The notes below the pieces were generated by a model that saw nothing but the letters and a program-made list of their open reading frames with translations, was not told where the DNA came from and searched no databases. A stretch of DNA of 20,213 nt from Phallusia fumigata (Eukaryota; Chordata; Ascidiacea; Phlebobranchia; Ascidiidae), in assembly GCA_008931825.1 (NCBI GenBank), contig QXVZ01013775.1:1-20213 (forward strand), given 5' to 3'. The position numbers and the translations under genes are program-made. Below, piece after piece: positions 1 to 10,029 of this stretch; positions within the stretch are counted from its first letter, which is position 1, and every line of letters begins with the position of its first letter.

Positions 1-778
1 AATCTGTGCAAATCATGCAGCGATTAAAACATATCCGCAATCAGTCTGTAAACTACCATTTAATACAAGGGTGTAGAACAGTGGTTGCCAACAGTGGTTT
101 GCCAATCACCGAAGGTTATTTGGGTGTCGATAAGTTTGCATGCATAAAATGAAAGCAGTATAATAAATATAGCCGCCGTTGCACGCAGTAGTATTTTTAC
201 TGGACACTGAAAATGTTGGGAAACACTGGTTTAGAACAAAAACGAGAAGTTTGCCACTTTTTGTGACAAATTTTAAAACCTTCACCAGCATGAAAGGCTC
301 TTCATTTTTTTCCTTTAAAGCCGATTTCATTTTTTCGTTTTTTATCCTATTATGTTACATTTGGCGCTTTGNTCTCTCCACCACTTGCATATCTTTCATT
401 CCCGACCAATCTGTGCAAATCATGCAGCGATTAAAACATATCCGCAATCAGTCTGTAAACTACCATTTAATACAAGGGTGTAGAACAGTGGTTGCCAACA
501 GTGGTTTGCCAATCACCGAAGGTTATTTGGGTGTCGATAAGTTTGCATGCATAAAATGAAAGCAGTATAATAAATATAGCCGCCGTTGCACGCAGTAGTA
601 TTTTTACTGGACACTGAAAATGTTGGGAAACACTGGTTTAGAACAAAAACGAGAAGTTTGCCACTTTTTGTGACAAATTTTAAAACCTTCACCAGCATGA
701 AAGGCTCTTCATTTTTTTCCTTTAAAGCCGATTTCATTTTTTCGTTTTTTATCCTATTATGTTACATTTGGCGCTTTG
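1..778. repeat. Exact direct duplication around a single N (likely assembly overlap)
   Basis: Bases 1-371 recur, as far as I can read without any difference, at 408-778 (period 407). Between them lie the single N at 372 and 35 bases (373-407). Copy 1 stops exactly at the N, and copy 2 continues into unique sequence after 778. The left end of copy 1 is cut by the window, so the overlap may start further left. This geometry is what two overlapping contigs laid end to end produce. I see no convincing coding exon inside; matching open frames in both copies simply reflect the duplication. Confidence 0.9.
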
Positions 779-824
779 AGTGTTATTCGCCCTGAGGAAG
801 ACGACCTGTATAGGACGTCGAAAC
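770..824 (+). other. Hammerhead-ribozyme-like motif, possibly retroelement-derived
   Basis: GGCG (770-773) can pair with CGCC (788-791). This is followed directly by CTGAGGA (792-798, matching the hammerhead core CUGANGA), an extra A, a hairpin GACGACC/GGACGTC (800-806 with 813-819, one mismatch, loop TGTATA), and GAAAC (820-824). That is the order stem I, core, stem II, GAAA. Stem III is not formed by the immediate flanks, and the extra A799 departs from the usual core. It could be a decayed ribozyme of a mobile element or chance. Confidence 0.3.
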
Positions 825-999
825 GTCGGTACGCAAAATATATTTGCCAGAAGAGCCTGCACAGAATCATATAATGCCTGGTAGCAACGGTTTATTTATA
901 AACATATTCTCGTTGTACGTCTTTTAGGCTACATGTTGGATTTATTGTTGTTATTTTTCCTGTATAACAGTCAGAGTACAGCTGTATGGCAAAACTTAC
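779..999. other. Region left of the C2 gene; candidate terminal exon
   Basis: Apart from the hammerhead-like motif, one candidate is visible on the minus strand: an exon at 959-892 (68 bases). It starts in the phase required by the preceding C2-gene exon and ends in TAA at 894-892, with an AATAAA overlapping the stop. The intron it implies (999-960) is only 40 bases, so it is listed as a possibility rather than included in the gene. Confidence 0.3.
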
Positions 1000-3900
1000 C
1001 TTTGGGATACAGTTTGAGTTGTGCGAATGCTGGATCGTTTGGGGAACTCACAGCTTCGTTTAAAATCATCACTTCCGCGGGCAGCGGCTTTCTGTGTTTG
1101 GTGCCGCTAATGTGAATCAATGCTGCAAAAATATTGCCAAGGTTGTAGGTTTAGTTGCGTTTGCGGGGCGATCAATCGATTGTTTTTCATTAAGTCAAGG
1201 AGCGGTTATCAAAGTTAGATGCTTGCTGGCTATTATAGGGCTGTTACAAAATACTATTTGGGATTCGCACTCCTGTTTTAACGAGCATCGGTCGGTTGAA
1301 AAAATTGCGTTGTCGTGGAAGTTGGGACGTCGAAACCCGGCAGACTTTTAAGAATTTCCCTGATCTCTAGTCTCAGATAACACATCAAAACATCCACGTC
1401 AGCCTCAGTTCGCAAGCCTCGGTACCCCATTTCCCTGATAACTTACCGTCTTTACTAGCGAGCGCGGCGGCGCCGATGAATTTTTTCTCCCCCGCTCTCG
1501 TTGTGCCGGACACAGTTAAGATAATGTATTTGTTCTCCGTCAATTCGGGCGAAAACCAGGGGAAGGTGAACGTGTGATCCCAACTGTAAACATGGCCGTT
1601 TACGGTAAGCTTTCTCATTAAAAGTGAAACAACGATGTTTATGCTAAAGGTAAAATCGTACTCGATGGTCCAACAGCAGGCCAGCGATTGTGGTCGGCAA
1701 ATTTGTTTGTTTTTTGCCCCGCGAATTGTAACGTGGACTTAGTCTGCTAACCAAGATTTGTTATTTATATTATCGCAAAAAAACAACATCGCGAAGTGGC
1801 GTTATTGGTCCTTTGTTAGACACAACAAAAAGGCTTCTGTATATTTTCCAATAAATTTACTTAGCAAGCTTATTAGTTAATTTTGGCGTCGCCTGATAAA
1901 CGCAGGCCAGCGGAATAATGGTTTTTCATGGCCAACGACAAAAATAAGTTGGACCATACTTATCTACAGTGAGGCCTAGGCTGCAAAATTAATTAGTAAT
2001 AAAAAAATTGAGGTTAATTGATGAACTAGCATCTTGAAAATGCTTCCAAGCGGATAGAAATGCGTCATTGTATATTTAGGCCTATATATGCAAACAATCC
2101 ATGCGGTCCTTCGGTCATGGTACGTCGTAGGTCTCGGGCATGGGATGTACCTGCTGGACCCCCTCCTGTGGGGACTTGATGTTTTATAGTTGAGTTGAGT
2201 AATTTTACACTATCTGCATAAAGTATTTTGCATTCGTTGACATCAAGTCCATGTCAATAAATGATCAATAGTCTGACCCCAAAACAGTTTGGCTTTGTTG
2301 ATGGGTCTTGATTGTGTTCAAGGACATGTGCAAAAGACCTGTTACTCTCAACAAACCAATGTCTTGTCACCAGCTGCACTGATGGGACCTTACAGGTCGA
2401 AACAGTGTGCACTGCCTGCAGCTCACGAAAGGTACAAAAGGATTTATGAAACGCAGCATTTTAGCTTTTCATCACCTTGTCGTTCCGTTGGTTGTGAGAA
2501 ACCGATAGCTTGATTTGTTTTTCTCCGCCCCATCGGGATACATGAGAGCTTTGACACAGCACTTCTCGCATGGCTCCTCGTTCTCTGACATGTGATTGAA
2601 GAGATTCTTTCCCTTAATTATTGTCAGCGCCAGCTCCGGCGTCGTTCCAGACCGGCGTCTCGCACTGAGGCTGGAGAAAACGAAAGCAAAAATGTATTTT
2701 TTTGTTACTTCAGTACATTGTGGTTGTAAAAGTCCTAAGTTCTGTTAAAATACAGTTTACCAGAATGAAAATCTGTATTTTCATTTTGGGTCGCGCCTCA
2801 ACGCGTCTTTTGCACTTAAATTTGGCCCCACTTATGTTATAGCTTTGTCAAAATTCAGTGTCTATTTTAAATTTAAACTCAAATCCCGAGTGTGCTCTTA
2901 CGTGTTCTGCGACTTTGCCTCCGTGCAGTATTTCAGCTCAATGGTAACAGTCCGTGGCTGAAAAAAATAAAACAAAAATAACATGCAGCTCCTAACAAGC
3001 AGTTTGGTAAGAATGCGTGGCAAACAAAAATGTCCTGCTGGTCGGAACAAATATAGAAATAATTTTACTCAATTTCATAGTGTGTTGAGTGGTTCCTTAT
3101 AGACGCCCTAGTTTACCTATTAGCATCCTGTAGTTAAAAATTATAACCTGCATTGCGACCGGTTCGTGGATGACATTTTTTACGGCACAAACGCCACACG
3201 GAATCTTATGTTCTTTTTTACAGTAGACCAGTTGTTATATTCTTAAGGAGCCGGCTTATAAACCCTTAGCTTTGAGCTAATGAAGGGAAAGTTTTCGTGA
3301 AGACTTTANAACAAATATAGAAATAATTTTACTCAATTTTATAGTGTGTTGAGTGGTTCCTTATAGACGCCCTAGTTTACCTATCAGCATCCTGTAGTTA
3401 AAAATTATAACCTGCATTGCGACCGGTTCGTGGATGAAATTTTTTACGGCACAAACGCCACACGAAATTTTATGTTCTTTTTTACAGTAGACCAGTTGTT
3501 ATATTCTTAAGGAGCTTAAATGTGCTCCTGTGTACCGGGCTTTTAAACCCTTAGCTTTGAGCTAATGAAGGGAAAGTTTTCGTGAAGACTTTATTTGAGA
3601 CGGTCAAAAAATGAACCCAACCCAATAAGACGACTCACCAAAAGTTTTCTCTTTTCTTCGAGCAACTTCTTCTCCGCCAGGCGCTTCATTTGTGATTCCA
3701 CGTAGGCGACGATCATCGGGTCCGGATCAACCATACCAAGAGAGATCCTTCTCTGTTCCTCCCTCTCTATCATCCTCTTCTTCCACTTATCCGGGTACCT
3801 CTCCCTGTAAATCTGCGCCATCTCCCTTAAGGTCAGTTGCACTGCGGCTTCAGGCTCCTTGTACGGTTCCAGACGCTTGTAGAACGATCCTCTGCGTTCG

Positions 3901-4037
3901 CGTTTTGTTTTCTTACGTCTGCTGTTTTGGGGGCTTTCGGGGATTTCTTCTCTCAGGTTGGCCCCCAACAGGTTGAGGTTGTTCACCAATGGGTTATCGT
4001 ACAACGTGTCCAGAAGGGAATTTCGTTTCGTCGACAT
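1000..4037 (-). CDS. Synaptotagmin-like C2-domain protein (five exons, 3' end uncertain)
   Basis: Minus-strand exons in transcript order: 4037-3639, 2957-2902, 2670-2476, 1643-1447 (or 1613-1447) and 1122-1000. Phases join without a stop (323 codons plus one base). Donors are gtgagt, gtaaga, gtgatg, gtaagt and gtaagt. Acceptors follow pyrimidine runs, except the alternative at 1613. The start ATG at 4037 is preceded by repeated ACC, a good initiation context. Residues 1-133 are very rich in Lys, Arg and Glu, with a helical stretch near the end of exon 1 and no membrane segment or signal peptide. From about residue 136 a C2 fold is visible: TIELKYC, then ELALTIIKGKNL, MYPDG, WDHTFTFP, PEL, FIGAAAL, and a last strand AQLKLYP. 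Aspartates expected in calcium loops 1 and 3 are absent, so phospholipid binding is probably calcium-independent (inference). A read-through frame past the exon 1 donor reaches a stop at 3591, but the perfect donor and matching phase of exon 2 argue for splicing. The exact family member is not recognised. Confidence 0.72.
1644..2475 (-). other. Long intron of the C2 gene
   Basis: This 832-base intron holds no convincing exon on either strand. It contains an 11-base perfect inverted repeat, GGACTTGATGT at 2172-2182 and its complement at 2240-2250, with a 57-base spacer. The function is unknown, and it may be a remnant of a small palindromic element. Confidence 0.5.
3046..3593. repeat. Imperfect direct duplication around a single N, inside intron 1 of the C2 gene
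   Basis: Bases 3046-3308 recur at 3310-3593, directly across the N at 3309. The copies differ by several substitutions (for example tttcatag versus ttttatag) and by an insertion of about 21 bases in copy 2, near 3515-3540. Copy 1 ends exactly at the N and copy 2 begins exactly after it. The divergence fits two haplotypes of one locus. It inflates the intron between exon 1 (4037-3639) and exon 2 (2957-2902) but does not touch coding sequence in the spliced model. Confidence 0.88.
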
Positions 4038-5213
4038 GGTGGTGGTGGTTGTACTAAAACTTCCCTTTCGGTGTATGTTATTTTCAAGTTGCTCTGGTGG
4101 CTATTACTGCAATTTTATTCAAAATGTAATAATCTGTGCAGATGAAAGTGCTGTTTAAAATGTCGTGTTTGCTGTCAACCATACTATAACACGATTCCGA
4201 CATTTTTGTTACACCAAAGGTATTAGAACGCCAAATTCGATTTCCTCGCTAACTTTGTGCTATCTACTATAAAAACATCGCGCTCGTTATGTTATGAAGG
4301 TAACATGGTGGATATTTAGCGCATATCAGATACCGTTATAATTACGCTATAGAACTAAATTTTTCTACAAGCCACTGTTACTAATTTTTTAAACGAAGAG
4401 TTTTTAAAAGCAACTATATTTTTCTTCATGCACCTGTTTCTCAAGCTTAGTCTACCACTAAATGAGAAATTTACGAAAGGTATTTTTTAAACATCGTTAA
4501 TGCAAAATGGCAACAAACACAAAGTTCCGAAAAAGTTTTTCGAATTTCACTCGCCTCGCTCATGACCGTGTTCCGGCGAGTAATCGGTTTGTGCAAATGT
4601 CGCAGGTTGTAGGAAGGATTTCGTAATTAACCTCGGCAACGTAAACAACTGACACAACAAACTTTGAACATCCAAAAGTTTGGTAATAATTTTGTTAATT
4701 TTCCGTCTTTTTCGGTCTAAAAATTCGTTTCATTGCTTTTTCGAGTTACTTATTGTTATGTCACATTTAGCCACAACTGTAAAGGTCATATGACACGCTG
4801 TCTTAACCACAGCCGTGTGGATCCCAAAAACTGTGTATGTTGCGTCACCTTGCATGAGCTTTGTTTGTGATATTTTATCAACTGTAAACAGGGTTTGAAG
4901 CGCTTAACCGATATGTTAATGCTGTTCATAAACATTCTGGCCAAAATGTTTGTTAAAAGCGACATACTTTATCAGTCAAACGAAGACGATGGCATGAGTT
5001 ATTACAGAAACGTTTGATTAATAAAGCAAGTCATTTTCGAAAACTTTTTTGCAACAAATTTTTAACCTCAAATGTTTTTTTTTGTAAAAAAGATAAATCA
5101 TAGAGATAATATGCAAAATACTTGACTAGTCACGATTGCGTTCCGCATGACGTAGGTGGTGTCATGAGTTAGCAAATTTGAAGTAAGTGTCGCTGCATGC
5201 TTGTTTCCTACAG
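4038..5213. other. Divergent intergenic region between the C2 gene and GLRX3
   Basis: About 1.2 kb separates the two head-to-head starts. I find no coding exon, RNA gene or clear TATA box close to either start. The sequence is AT-rich with many short A/T runs. The two promoters presumably lie here, but no individual site can be defended. Confidence 0.5.
5211..5213 (+). other. Splice acceptor 36 bases upstream of the GLRX3 start (5'UTR intron or spliced leader)
   Basis: A pyrimidine-rich run ending in ttgtttcctacag sits just before the short untranslated stretch 5214-5249. No matching upstream exon is evident. In a tunicate this position is also typical of spliced-leader trans-splicing. Both readings are inference from the acceptor alone. 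Confidence 0.45.
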
Positions 5214-5249
5214 GACGAATAACACAAGCTTCCAATCAAAGAAACCAAA

Positions 5250-8200
5250 ATGAACACTACAGAAGACGTTAAAAATGAGCAGGTTCGTATCTATTAATCG
5301 CCTAGTTAGTGCGTTACAAGTAAAAAAATAACTATTTTACGTAATTCTTGCTCCTGTGGCCCACAGATGTAAAATGCACAATGAAAACGGAAAACCAAAT
5401 ATTACATGTGAAAAAGTGAATTGAATGTTTTCACCAAATGATTTTATCAGCATTTTTTGTGTCTTGAGTTTTTACTAAATGTATTATTTTTTGGGACTTC
5501 ATCCAAGAGCATCTACCAATGTTTTGTTTCTTTGTAGGATTTCAATTTAAAGCTTCAAAATGCTAAGAGGTCTCTTGTTGTTGTTCACTTTTGGGCCTCT
5601 TGGGCAGAACAGTGCCAGCAAATGAACGATGTCATGGACGAGCTTGCCAAAGAGAATGCAAATGTTAGTGTTTGTGCTTGTCCTTTTGGAAAACACTTGT
5701 TTATTTGTGATGTGCATAGTTGCACAAATTTTAGTATAGCTTGATTTATTTTTCGTTAAAATGTTTCAAACGTGATCCAGCTAAATAATAGGCAAAAACA
5801 ATCCAGGGCCTGCTTTTCATGCCTCGCATTTTACTAGACTGGACATGTGTTAATACTGTAACAAATATGTAAGGTTTGCTTGTTTACATGTCTGTGCATG
5901 ATGCAAAGAGCAGACTTTGCTTACAACGCTCTGCCACAAAACAGGAATGCAAACTACTGAGTATTTGAGTGGTGGCTCAGTTCAGCATATACTTTACCAC
6001 TTCTACTTTTTAAGTTTTAGGCAATATCACCTATTTTATGTATGCTCGAATACAGGTAGTCTTTCTGAAGGTGGAAGCAGAAGAGATACCTGAAATTTCT
6101 CAAAAGTACGAAATTGAAGCTGTCCCCACGTTTGTGTTTTTCAAAAATCAACAGACACTTGGTCGTCTTAATGGTGCAAATGTTCCAGAACTTAAAAACA
6201 TGGTAATTTTTTTAAATAATATTTTTAGGCAATACATCTAAAACACTTGGGCAGCCTACATAATATTGTTTCAACCCAATAAAACCTAATGTTTTTGTTT
6301 TTATTAAAAACACAGGAAAAATGTAGGAGACCAACATTACTATTTCAATCTTTTACACATGTGTGTGTGTGGTATTGTCTTTTTATACTACTTTTTTCTT
6401 CAGGTAAAACAGCACATAGACACTGTTGCGCCACCATCAAAGGAAAGTGCGGATCCAAATGAAATTCTTAACAACAGACTAAAATCATTAATCAACAGCG
6501 CATCATGCATGCTCTTTATGAAGGTACAAAATACAAGTGTTTTTAATTTTCAGATGAGACATAGGTCTCACTTTTCAAAAGCTTTTTTTTTTGAAAACTA
6601 AACAAATATAAATTGATAATGGTTAGATATGGGCAACTTTGGTTGAAAAATAGCCAGGCCTATTACCGGATAGACCGGATTTGAATTAAGGGTCCCACAG
6701 AAATGTATTGTTTGCTTTACTGAACAAGTGATTTTTTTACAAACTATTTTAAATTGTTAAAAAACATACCTGCCAGAAAACTTGTATATTGTGGATACTT
6801 TTATTGCAAAAGTTTCTACAGAAGTGCACTGATAATCACAACAACAATTGTTTAAATGTTTGCAATAAAATGTTTTCACTTTTTATGTTTTTGTTAAGCT
6901 ACTCTTCAAGTCTGTATATATGTTCCTATTTTAAATTGCTTGACAGGGAGATCGTACTCAACCAAGATGTGGTTTCAGCCGACAAATGATATCTATACTG
7001 AATGAACACGGTTGCAAGTATTCCACCTTTGATATTCTGCAAGATGACCAAGTACGACAGGGCCTTAAAGTTTATTCAGAGTGGCCAACATACCCACAGT
7101 TATATGTCAATGGTAAGTTTAAAAGGAACAAGAATTGGTTTGACACAAGTTCTAATCAAATTAGACATTGTACAATCCAATTTAGGCCAAATTAATTGTT
7201 GGAGAGGGTTTTTAATTTAGGAAAGACAAAACAGAATCTTGTAATATTTATTGATTTTATTTACACAGATTCTTACTTCAGTATGCCATAATGGCTGGAT
7301 GNATAGTTGCACAAATTTTAGTATAGCTTGATTAATTTTTTATTAAAATGTTTCAAACGAGATCCAGCTAAATAATAGGCAAAAATAATCCAGGGCCTGC
7401 TTGTCATGCCTCGCATTTTACTGGACTGGACATGTGTTAATACTGTAACAAATATGTAGGGTTTGCTTGTTTACATGTCTGTGCATGATGCAAAGAGCAG
7501 ACTTTGCTTACAATGCTCTGCCACAAAACAGGAATGCGAACTATTAAGTATTCGAGTGGTGGCTCAGTTCGGCACATACTTTACCACTTCTGCTTTCAAG
7601 TTTTAGGCAATTTCAAATATTTTATGTATGCTCGAATACAGGTGGTCTTTCTGAAGGTGGAAGCAGAAGAGATACCTGAAATTTCTCAAAAGTACGAAAT
7701 TGAAGCTGTCCCCACGTTTGTGTTTTTCAAAAATCAACAGACACTTGGTCGTCTTAATGGTGCAAATGTTCCAGAACTTAAAAACATGGTAATTTTTTTA
7801 AATAATATTTTTAGGCAATACATCTAAAACACTTGGGCAGCCTACATAATATTGTTTCAACCCAATAAAACCTAATGTTTTTGTTTTTATTAAAAACACA
7901 GGAAAAATGTAGGAGACCAACATTACTATTTCAATCTTTTACACATGTGTGTGTGTGGTATTGTCTTTTTATACTACTTTTTTCTTCAGGTAAATCAGCA
8001 CATAGACACTGTTGCGCCACCATCAAAGGAAAGTGCGGATCCAAATGAAATTCTTAACAACAGACTAAAATCATTAATCAACAGCGCATCATGCATGCTC
8101 TTTATGAAGGTACAAAATACAAGTGTTTTTAATTTTCAGATGAGACATAGGTCTCACTTTTCAAAAGCTTTTTTTTGAAAACTAAACAAATATAAATTGA

Positions 8201-10029
8201 TAATGGTTAGATATGGGCAACTTTGGTTGAAAAATAGCCAGGCCCATTACTGGATAGACCAGATTTGAATTAAGGGTCCCACAGAAATGTATTCTTTGCT
8301 TTACTGAACAAGTGATTTTAACTATTTTAAATTGTTAAAAAAACATACCTGCCAAAGAACTTTTTTATTGTGGATACTTGCAAAAGTTTATACAGAAGTG
8401 CACTGATAATCATAACAACAATTGTTTAAATGTTTGGAATAAAATGTTTTCACTTTTTATGTTTTTATTAAGCTACTCTTCAAGTCTGTATATATGTTCC
8501 TATTTTAAATTGCTTGACAGGGAGATCGTACTCAACCAAGATGTGGTTTCAGCCGACAAATGATATCAATACTGAATGAACACGGTTGCAAGTATTCCAC
8601 CTTTGATATTCTGCAGGATGACCAAGTACGGCAGGGCCTTAAAGTTTATTCAGAATGGCCAACATACCCACAGCTATACGTCAATGGTAAGTTTAAAAGG
8701 AACAAGAATTGGTTTGACACAGGTTCTAACCAAATTAGACATTGTACAATCCAATTTAGGCCAAATTAATTGTTGGAGAGGGTTTTTAATTGATTAAAGA
8801 CAAACCAGAATCTTGTAATATTTATAGATTTTATTTACGCAGATTCTTACTTCAGTATGCCATAATGGCTGGATGGTTCAAATTTATTCAGTCAGATCTA
8901 AACTTCTAACACCTTGGTAGACAATTTAATTTTTCTGTTGTTCTCTTCCCTGTAACAATCACAATTTTGTATATGGTTGTTCCAGTACAAGGTTATCATT
9001 TAACCTGTTTACCGACTGTTGCAAAATGTTCATCTTTTTGTTACTTGAAAGGTGAACTCATTGGTGGTCTGGACATTGTCAAAGACATGGTGAAGGAAAA
9101 TGAATTAAAAGATATTCTTCCGAAAGATGAGGCAAAAAGTGTTGAAGACAGAATTAGGGTATGTTCGCTGGCTTTTGATTTAATTTAACCACTTGTTATT
9201 TTTTACCTTTTATTTGACAATATATGTTAACTAAATCACTCCTGGGTTACAAAAAAGTGGTTGGTGTTCCAATCTCTGCTTTGACAGTTATGAATTTATG
9301 TGTTGATCAAGCTGTTCAATGGTACATCACTGATCTGTGGACTCGTTCTTCTTTGTGTTCGAAAATTTTAATTTTAGAAGTTAAGCTGAACATAAGCAAT
9401 AAAAGTCTAACCCCTTTATGTTTAGCCTGATTTACAAACACAACAAAAACATGTCGATATGTGTTAACCTGGTTTGTGAACCACAACACTTTATTTCTTG
9501 GGACACAATGCATTAAAACAGGTTGATATTAAATAGTGATGCAGCATAAACTCTATTCAGGTGAAGAAACTAAATGCAGATTAACAGAATTTTTTTAAGT
9601 GGTTACCGGCACTAACAGGGGCTTAAAGATGAATAGAATGGTACTTCTAGTCTTATCACCACTATACTTATGGTCTTGAAAAGAACAAAAAAATGTGGCA
9701 GCATATTATTGACAGAACAAAAAGCTAAACGCCGACCACAAAAATTTTTGCAGGAAATCCTCAGTAAGGATCGAGTGGTTCTCTTCATGAAAGGTGAACC
9801 GTCGGGGCCACGTTGTGGCTTCAGTCGTCAAATTGTGGGCATTCTCAACGAAACAGGAGCCAAGTACGCACACTTTGATGTTCTATCAGACGAAGAGGTC
9901 AGACAGGGATTGAAGAAGTTCTCTGATTGGCCTACGTATCCACAGCTCTACGTTTCCGGCGAGCTGATTGGTGGATTAGATGTTGTGAAAGAAATGCAAG
10001 AGGCTGGCGAACTCAAGGACGCTTTATAG
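5250..10029 (+). CDS. GLRX3: Glutaredoxin 3 (PICOT/monothiol glutaredoxin)
   Basis: Coding exons: 5250-5282, 5538-5663, 6056-6202, 6404-6523, 6947-7112, 9052-9158 and 9754-10029 (TAG). With one copy of the duplicated exons this gives 324 residues, close to the 335 of human GLRX3. An N-terminal thioredoxin-like domain (about 12-100) carries WAEQC, so only the second cysteine of the CXXC site (C37) is kept, as usual in this family. Two glutaredoxin domains follow, with CGFS active sites at about 150-153 and 254-257 and a WPTYPQLYV glutathione/iron-sulfur surface in each. The whole second glutaredoxin domain lies on the last exon. In known homologues the protein binds bridging [2Fe-2S] clusters with glutathione and serves cytosolic iron-sulfur delivery. 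Exons 3-5 recur at 7642-7788, 7990-8109 and 8521-8686. Joining both sets would break the frame, because exon 5 ends in phase 1 and exon 3 starts in phase 0. Confidence 0.95.
5716..8875. repeat. 1.6-kb duplication around a single N carrying GLRX3 exons 3-5 twice
   Basis: Bases 5716-7301 (1586 bp) recur at 7303-8875 (1573 bp), abutting the N at 7302 on both sides. Across the three duplicated exons (433 bases) I count eight differences. Seven are synonymous and one changes Lys to Asn at the second codon of exon 4. Introns carry more substitutions and small indels. Two functional-looking alleles of one locus, placed in tandem by the assembly, explain this best. A recent real duplication would not be expected to end precisely at an N. 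Confidence 0.93.

Noticed and set aside
106-330. 74-codon minus-strand frame repeated at 513-737, and a possible acceptor making it the end of the C2 gene
   Set aside because: The duplication is an assembly overlap, and the encoded tail shows no resemblance to a C2-protein end.
2289-2513. 74-codon plus-strand frame
   Set aside because: It overlaps the intron and exon 2670-2476 of the minus-strand C2 gene, and its composition is not protein-like.
3591-4037. A complete single-exon 148-residue gene on the minus strand
   Set aside because: A perfect gtgagt donor inside it and a phase-matched C2 exon at 2957-2902 make it more likely the first exon of a larger gene; the last 15 residues would be intron read-through.
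6359-6372. GT microsatellite
   Set aside because: Only a few GT units within an intron, below any useful threshold.
5716-8875. Real internal duplication adding a third glutaredoxin unit to GLRX3
   Set aside because: The copies abut an N on both sides, and joining both exon sets breaks the frame.
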